The position numbers and the translations under genes were made by a program. The notes under the pieces are model-generated. The model was not told where the DNA came from. It made no database searches and saw only the letters and a program-made list of their open reading frames with translations. A DNA stretch of 64,000 nt from Pseudomonas arsenicoxydans (GTDB lineage Bacteria; Pseudomonadota; Gammaproteobacteria; Pseudomonadales; Pseudomonadaceae). Below are positions 59,203 to 64,000 of this stretch, in pieces (the stretch's first letter is position 1; each line of letters begins with the position of its first letter). The stretch is from assembly GCF_900103875.1 (NCBI RefSeq), contig NZ_LT629705.1, positions 2,303,001 to 2,367,000 on the forward strand. Reading direction: 5' to 3'.

Positions 59203-59691
59203 GGTGAAGCTCCAAATGAAGGTTCGGCTGCCACTTATCGCTGCGACGCGATGTGAAGGAGGCAGCTGTACGCGGGGTCGCAGACCGAGCCATTTGGAAA
59301 CCCGGCATACCCGAAGGTATCCCGCGCACAGCCACCATAAAGCAACCGACTAACACCGAAGCGCTGTGGTTTGGGGCCGGCGATTATGCACCAAATGAAC
59401 TGAACGGACTGCGACGCCCGGCCGCTGATTTTGCAGCGACACCCAAAGCCTATCCCTCCGGCTTCCGACACAACAACCGCCAGAACATGTCGGAATCGTC
59501 CTCTGAAATATTCATTTCTGTAGGACGTTCGCAGATTTTTTCAGGCCAACCTCGAGCAAATGTGAGAGCAGGCTTGCTCGCGAAGGCTGTTTAACATTCA
59601 ACATCGAAGTCGTATGGCTGGCGCATCCAGCGGCCACAAAAAAAGGCGACCCCCTCACAGGAGTCGCCTTCGCTTTAACCGCCGCTAATAC
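59203..59691. other. Intergenic stretch with one REP copy and the gcd terminator
   Basis: No plausible gene is seen in 489 bases. A single REP core (TGAGAGCAGGCTTGCTCGCG, 59562-59581) lies about 60 bases before the terminator. Confidence 0.55.
59641..59668 (-). terminator. Terminator of gcd
   Basis: On the minus strand AAGGCGACTCC... pairs with ...GTCGCCTT around a GTGAGGG-type loop and is followed by T7. It lies 24 bases after the gcd stop. Confidence 0.85.
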
Positions 59692-62100
59692 TTACTCGGA
59701 CAGTTTGTACGCCATCACGTAGTCACCTTGCTTGGTGCCCAGCGAACCATGGCCGCCGGCCACGACGAGCACGTATTGCTTGCCGTCTTTGCCGGTGTAG
59801 GTCATTGGCGTGGTTTGCGCGCCAGCCGGCAGGCGGCCTTCCCACAGTTGCTTGCCGTTTTTCATGTCGTAGGCGCGCAGGTACTGGTCGAGGGTGCCGC
59901 TCAGGAAGCCTACGCCACCGGCGGTGGTGAAGGTGCCGCCCAGGCTAGGTACGCCCATGCTCAGCGGGATTGGGACCGGTGAGCTGTCGCGCACGGTGCC
60001 GTTTTTGTGTTTCCAGATGATTTTGGTGGTGGTCAGGTCGACCGCTGTCACGTAACCCCAGGCCGGTGCCTGGCATGGCAGGCCCAGAGGCGAGAGCAGG
60101 GGTTCGAGGATGACGCCGTATGGCGCGCCTTTGTTCGGCTGCACGCCTTGGGTTTCGCTTTTACGCGGGCCTTGGGCTGCGATTTCGGCGGCCGGGATCA
60201 GTTTCGATTTGAACGCCATGTAGTCCGGGTTCATGAAAGCGATCTGACGCACTGGATCAACCGAGATGCCGCCCCAGTCGAACACGCCGAAGTTGCCTGG
60301 ATAAACGATCGAACCTTGCAGCGATGGCGGCGTGAACGGGCCGTCGTAGCGCATGGATTTGAAGTCGATCCGGCAGATCAGTTGGTCGAATGGCGTCACG
60401 CCCCACATGTCGCGCTCTTTGAGGGGCGGCGGCATCAGGTTGAGGTCGGATTTCGGTTGGGTCGGCGAGGTGTGGTCACCTTCGACAGCGCCCTGTGGAA
60501 CAGGCACTTCGTTGATCGGCACGATCGCTTTACCGGTGCTGCGGTCCAGCACGTAGATGCTGCCTTGCTTGGTGGACGCGAGCACGGCCGGTTTTACACC
60601 GTCCGCGGTTTTCAGGTCCATCAGGGTTGGCTGGCCACCGACGTCCATGTCCCACAGGTCGTGGTGCGTGAACTGGAAGTGCCAGCGCACTTTGCCGGTG
60701 CCAATGTCGAGGGCGGTCAGGCCGGCAGCGTGCAGTTCCGATTCCGGAGTGCGAGCGCCACCGAACTGGTCGGGGGTCTGGTTGCCCATCGGCAGGTAGA
60801 GCATGCCGAGTTTTTCGTCGACGGCGAACATGGACCACATGTTCGGCGAGTTACGGGTGTAGGTTTTGCCTTCGGCAATCGGCGTGGTGTCGTCCGGGTT
60901 GCCGCTGTCCCAGTTCCACACCAGTTTGCCGGTGTGCACGTCGAACGCGCGGATCACGCCGCTTGGCTCGTCGGTGGAGACGTTATCGGTGACGTGGCCG
61001 CCAATCACTACCAGGTCTTTGGTGACTGCTGGAGGCGAAGTCGAGTAGTAGCCGCCGGCGTTGAAGCCGCCGATGTTGGCGCTCAGGTCGACCTGGCCGT
61101 TGTTGCCGAAGTCTTCGCACATCTTGCCGGTGTCGGCGTTCAGGGCGATCAGACGGGTGTCGGCAGTCGGCAGGAAGATCCGGCGTGGGCAGGCGCTGGT
61201 GACTGGAGCGCTGGCGCTGCCGGTCGGGCTCTGCTCGGAGGCGTAAGCGGCGTCATCGTGATACGACACGCCACGGCAGGTCATGTGCGCCCAACCCTTG
61301 AAGTTCGCCGCGTTCTGCGTGGAGAGCTTCGGATCGAAACGCCAGATTTCTTTGCCGGTGTCCGGGTCCAGCGCGATCACCTTGCTGTGCGGCGTGCAGA
61401 CATACAGCATGCCGTTGACTTTCAGTGGGGTGTTTTCGGCAGTGGTTTCGCCCGGGTCGTTCGGCCCTGGCAGATCGCCAGTGCGAAAGGTCCAGGCCGG
61501 GACCAGTTTGTTCACGTTTTGCGGAGTGATCTGCGCCAGTGGCGAGTAACGATCGCCATGGGCGCTGCGGCCGTAGGAGTTCCAGTCACCGTCGGGCATG
61601 GCCGGGGCGGTGTTGGTCATGCCCGGCACGCTGTCGCGGTCCAGTTGGCCTTTGATTTCACCAGGGTTGGTGAACTGGCTGGCCAGTGCGGCAACGCCTG
61701 CCAGCACCACGGCGACGCTCAGCGCGCCAGTGCCCATCGGCGCAGGGCCGGTGATCAACAGCGGACGGCGGAACCACGGCAGCAACATGACGATGCCCAG
61801 CGCAAACAACATCGCCAGACGTGGCACCAGTTGCCACCAGTCGAGGCCGACTTCCCACAAGGCCCATACCGTACTGGCGAACAGCACCAGTGCGTAGAGG
61901 CCCAGCGCAGCGCGGCGGGCCATGATCAGCAGCACGCCGGTCAGCGTCAGGCCGATACCGGCCAGCAAGTAATACAGCGAGCCGCCGAGCATGCTCAGCT
62001 TGATCCCGCCTGCCAGCATGGCCAGGCCCATTAGCAGAAGCAGGATGCCGAGCAGGCTCGGCAGCAGACGGCTTCGACTCAAAGCACCATCAGTGCTCAT
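59692..62100 (-). CDS. gcd: Membrane-bound PQQ-dependent glucose dehydrogenase
   Basis: Gcd oxidises glucose to gluconolactone in the periplasm and passes electrons to ubiquinone. The 802-residue protein has five N-terminal membrane helices (about residues 10-145) and a PQQ beta-propeller with DGDWNSYGRSAHGDRYSPL, CRGVSYHDD, and the tryptophan-docking repeats (GKEIWRFDPKL, GKLVWNWDSG). Catalytic residues lie in the NPDDTTPIAEGKTYTRNSPN region. ATG at 62100 follows GGAG with wide spacing. oprB upstream supplies glucose to the periplasm. Confidence 0.96.
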   Translation of the reverse strand: MSTDGALSRSRLLPSLLGILLLLMGLAMLAGGIKLSMLGGSLYYLLAGIGLTLTGVLLIMARRAALGLYALVLFASTVWALWEVGLDWWQLVPRLAMLFALGIVMLLPWFRRPLLITGPAPMGTGALSVAVVLAGVAALASQFTNPGEIKGQLDRDSVPGMTNTAPAMPDGDWNSYGRSAHGDRYSPLAQITPQNVNKLVPAWTFRTGDLPGPNDPGETTAENTPLKVNGMLYVCTPHSKVIALDPDTGKEIWRFDPKLSTQNAANFKGWAHMTCRGVSYHDDAAYASEQSPTGSASAPVTSACPRRIFLPTADTRLIALNADTGKMCEDFGNNGQVDLSANIGGFNAGGYYSTSPPAVTKDLVVIGGHVTDNVSTDEPSGVIRAFDVHTGKLVWNWDSGNPDDTTPIAEGKTYTRNSPNMWSMFAVDEKLGMLYLPMGNQTPDQFGGARTPESELHAAGLTALDIGTGKVRWHFQFTHHDLWDMDVGGQPTLMDLKTADGVKPAVLASTKQGSIYVLDRSTGKAIVPINEVPVPQGAVEGDHTSPTQPKSDLNLMPPPLKERDMWGVTPFDQLICRIDFKSMRYDGPFTPPSLQGSIVYPGNFGVFDWGGISVDPVRQIAFMNPDYMAFKSKLIPAAEIAAQGPRKSETQGVQPNKGAPYGVILEPLLSPLGLPCQAPAWGYVTAVDLTTTKIIWKHKNGTVRDSSPVPIPLSMGVPSLGGTFTTAGGVGFLSGTLDQYLRAYDMKNGKQLWEGRLPAGAQTTPMTYTGKDGKQYVLVVAGGHGSLGTKQGDYVMAYKLSE

Positions 62101-62212
62101 AGTGTGGTTCTCCGTGACGTTTTAAGTAGTCCCGCGCAAGTTCACTGTAGATGACGATCTGGCGTGGGCATGGTTCAGTTATAAAAGTGAAACTTGATGC
62201 TTGTGGTGTGGG

Positions 62213-63595
62213 TTAGAACGATGACTGGATTTTTATCCCGCCAATCAACGCGTCATCGACCTTGTCCACGCCACCGGGGTGGCGGATGTATTGCAGATTG
62301 GGGCGCACGGTCAGCCAATTCGTGACGTGCACGCCGTAATAGAGTTCGGCGCTGTATTCGGTGTCCTGCGGCGGCAGGAACGACGGGTCGTCGTAGTCGA
62401 AGACTGCGTGGGCCTGATTGGTTGCCTCGGCGTTCTTGCGATAGGCCGGGTTGACGTGAACCCGCGCCAGAGCGAAGCCGATGTCGTCTTTGGCGCGTGC
62501 ATCGAACAAGCCTTTGTAGACGACGCCGGCCTGGACATAGTTGTCGATGGCGTTGGTCTTCTTGTCGTGCATCGTGCCGTTGGCGAACACGCTCAAGCCG
62601 CGCGAGTTGTCGCTGGCACGGCTGGTGATCTGCTGCTGCACACCGAGCCACACGCCGTGTTTGCTCGACGCGCTGCGGTAAGCCTCGCCACTGAGCGCGG
62701 CAGGCTGGCCGTTGCTGTCCTTGTAGACATCGGTGGCGTTGGCGCTGCTGTAGTAATAACCGGCGCGGTATTCACCCGGCAGACCATTGAGCTTGGGCGA
62801 CCACACCAGTTCCACCGGCAGGATCGCGCCCTGGGTGCCGCTGCCGCTGAGTTTGAAGCCGTTGCCGCGATCGAGGTTCGACGGGTTCTGCTCATACGCG
62901 CCGATTTGCGCATACAGCTCTGGCGTCAGGTGATATTTGACGCGCATCGCCCACTGGCTGACTGGCCAGTTGTACCAGATGCCACCGACCCAGTTGCCGA
63001 CCTGGGAGCCGCAGAACGCCAGGTTCTGGAAGTCGCAAGGGAAGCTGTTGAAGTCCTCGCCTTCGCCAAAGCGGCCGACCTTGATATCGAGCTTCTGATC
63101 GAAGAATTTCTGCTGATACCACATCTGCGTCAGGCGCCAGGTTTGCCCACGGCCCCAGACTTCCTGGGCCGAGGTGAAACCACCGACGCGCGGATCGTTG
63201 ATGCGGTCATTGCTGATGTTGTTGCCGTTGCGCTCGGTGACGGTCAGCTGAAATTCAGCCGCATCCCAGCCCAGAATCTTCTGCAAGTCCAGGTGGGTGC
63301 CGAGGCCGAACTGATCGCTGTAGCGCGCCGTGCGGTCATGGTCGTAACCACCGTGCAGATTGCTGCCCATTTCGCCGGTGTAATCGACTTTGAAGTCGTA
63401 GCCTTTTTCCGAAAGTTCGCTGCGCGTGCCATTCCAGTCGCCGAGCATCCAGGGTGATTGGCTATCAAAGGCTGGCGCGGCCTGGGAGCAGGTGGCGAGG
63501 CCCAGCGCGGTGAAACCGCCCATCAGGTTCAGTGCTTTTCGGCTGGCAACAGCGATGCGGACAGCGCTGTCTCGCGAAGTTTGAAAATCAGGCAT
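62213..63595 (-). CDS. oprB: Carbohydrate-selective porin OprB
   Basis: OprB is an outer-membrane beta-barrel porin for glucose. The 460-residue protein has a rather long N-terminal signal (to about residue 40, ending CSQA-APAF) and family blocks SPWMLGDWNGTRSEL, YSDQFGLGTHLDL, and a C-terminal Phe (GGIKIQSSF) needed for BAM recognition. The start at 63595 has no clear Shine-Dalgarno; an internal ATG at residue 25 (GGFTALGL) would leave a typical signal and is a possible true start. It is 112 bases from gcd in the same direction and probably forms a unit with it. Confidence 0.93.
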   Translation of the reverse strand: MPDFQTSRDSAVRIAVASRKALNLMGGFTALGLATCSQAAPAFDSQSPWMLGDWNGTRSELSEKGYDFKVDYTGEMGSNLHGGYDHDRTARYSDQFGLGTHLDLQKILGWDAAEFQLTVTERNGNNISNDRINDPRVGGFTSAQEVWGRGQTWRLTQMWYQQKFFDQKLDIKVGRFGEGEDFNSFPCDFQNLAFCGSQVGNWVGGIWYNWPVSQWAMRVKYHLTPELYAQIGAYEQNPSNLDRGNGFKLSGSGTQGAILPVELVWSPKLNGLPGEYRAGYYYSSANATDVYKDSNGQPAALSGEAYRSASSKHGVWLGVQQQITSRASDNSRGLSVFANGTMHDKKTNAIDNYVQAGVVYKGLFDARAKDDIGFALARVHVNPAYRKNAEATNQAHAVFDYDDPSFLPPQDTEYSAELYYGVHVTNWLTVRPNLQYIRHPGGVDKVDDALIGGIKIQSSF

Positions 63596-63763
63596 AAAGG
63601 AGAAGTTCTGGGTCTTTTTCTAAGGGAGTGAACTGAACGCGGCAGGAGTAAACGGGGACAGCGGAAGCGTTTCAGCTGGACGGGCGCAAGGATAATGTCC
63701 CGTTACAAATAGAGAAAGCGCTTTTAGTGACATGAATTATTTCGTATTTGGTAACAGTCCATG

Positions 63764-63858
63764 GAAAGATCGCAGCCTCGTTTTACTCGACAGCTCCTAC
63801 ATTGGAATGCGTTCACCTGTAGGAGCTGTCGAGTGAAACGAGGCTGCGATCTTTTCCG
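63764..63858. repeat. Family B inverted repeat, head-to-head
   Basis: GATCGCAGCCTCGTTTTACTC (63764-63784 onward to CTCCTACA) is followed after 17 bases by TGTAGGAGCTGTCGAGTG and AACGAGGCTGCGATCTTTT. The orientation is the opposite of the pair at 41739-41836. It sits between oprB and the last gene; the remaining intergenic sequence (63596-63763) shows no gene. Confidence 0.9.
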
Positions 63859-63960
63859 TTTCACCTACATTTAACTGACCACGCACAGATCGCTTCCCCC
63901 GAACGAAGCCCTCGGCTAAGGTGCGCGGCTTCCCAACCTGACATCGCTCGAAGGCCCGGC

Positions 63961-64000
63961 ATGACCGAACAGAACAACAACCCGCTGCACGGCGTGACGC
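63961..64000 (+). CDS. VF530-type DNA-binding protein, first 13 codons only (partial)
   Basis: The window ends 40 bases into a gene. The start MTEQNNNPLHGVT matches the conserved N-terminus (xxNPLHGVTL) of the small DUF2132/VF530 family, DNA-binding proteins of about 70-80 residues with a SAP-like fold. The ATG follows GAAGG. The assignment rests on this short stretch only. Confidence 0.55.
   Translation, partial: MTEQNNNPLHGVT

Overview
The window looks like a chromosomal segment of a fluorescent Pseudomonas (P. fluorescens group). The gene order queA-tgt-yajC-secDF, the isc operon running on to der, guaBA, cmoAB and gcd-oprB is pseudomonad. Intergenic regions carry many REP/REPIN palindromes of the form GTGGGAGCGGGCTTGCCCGC, which are characteristic of this group. 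Species cannot be fixed from the sequence alone.

Bases 1 to about 10.3 kb are accessory DNA. An intact P4-type tyrosine integrase lies next to the 3' end of a tRNA-Leu(CAA) gene at 10461-10545, which marks the right edge of a genomic island. To its left are a carbonic anhydrase, a cytosolic histidine kinase, about nine small proteins typical of pseudomonad accessory regions, a frameshifted second integrase, a remnant of a third tyrosine recombinase, and two long stretches without recognisable genes. Three adjacent copies of one small-protein gene (the third decayed) and two perfect 14-bp stem-loops are the notable structures here. The far end of the island is not in the window.

From 10.6 to 46.7 kb the DNA is conserved housekeeping sequence. 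It holds queuosine synthesis (queA, tgt) followed by the Sec accessory complex (yajC, secD, secF), and suhB opposite trmJ-cysE. The full iron-sulfur system follows (iscR, iscS, iscU, iscA, hscB, hscA, fdx, iscX). Next comes a co-directional run ndk-rlmN-pilW-rodZ-ispG-hisS-yfgM-bamB-der, covering nucleotide balance, rRNA/tRNA modification, cell shape, isoprenoids, envelope assembly and ribosome maturation. A methionine aminotransferase/omega-amidase pair, leuA, an M23 endopeptidase, xseA, a TSUP permease and guaB-guaA complete this part.

From 46.7 to 64 kb core and accessory genes are mixed. A 992-residue toxin-like protein carries a GENH...EH...GDSH signature of the TIKI/EreA/PMT-C2 superfamily. 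It is followed by a Tat-exported multicopper oxidase joined to tadA, the tRNA cmo5U genes cmoA-cmoB, a YhhN protein, a chagasin-type protease inhibitor next to a Lon paralogue (AsrA-like), a DUF6124 protein, and the glucose oxidation pair gcd and oprB. The window ends inside the first codons of a VF530-type gene.

Repeat architecture is the richest unexplained layer. It comprises eight inverted REP pairs, two of which share their spacer; a second palindromic family in both possible orientations; a third AGCTTGCAGC-type family; and nine 70-bp tandem repeats next to an octamer microsatellite and a GC-rich non-coding block. No CRISPR array, rRNA or complete insertion sequence was seen. I found no clear new multi-gene system; the best candidates for new biology are the toxin, the triplicated small-protein genes and the repeat elements.
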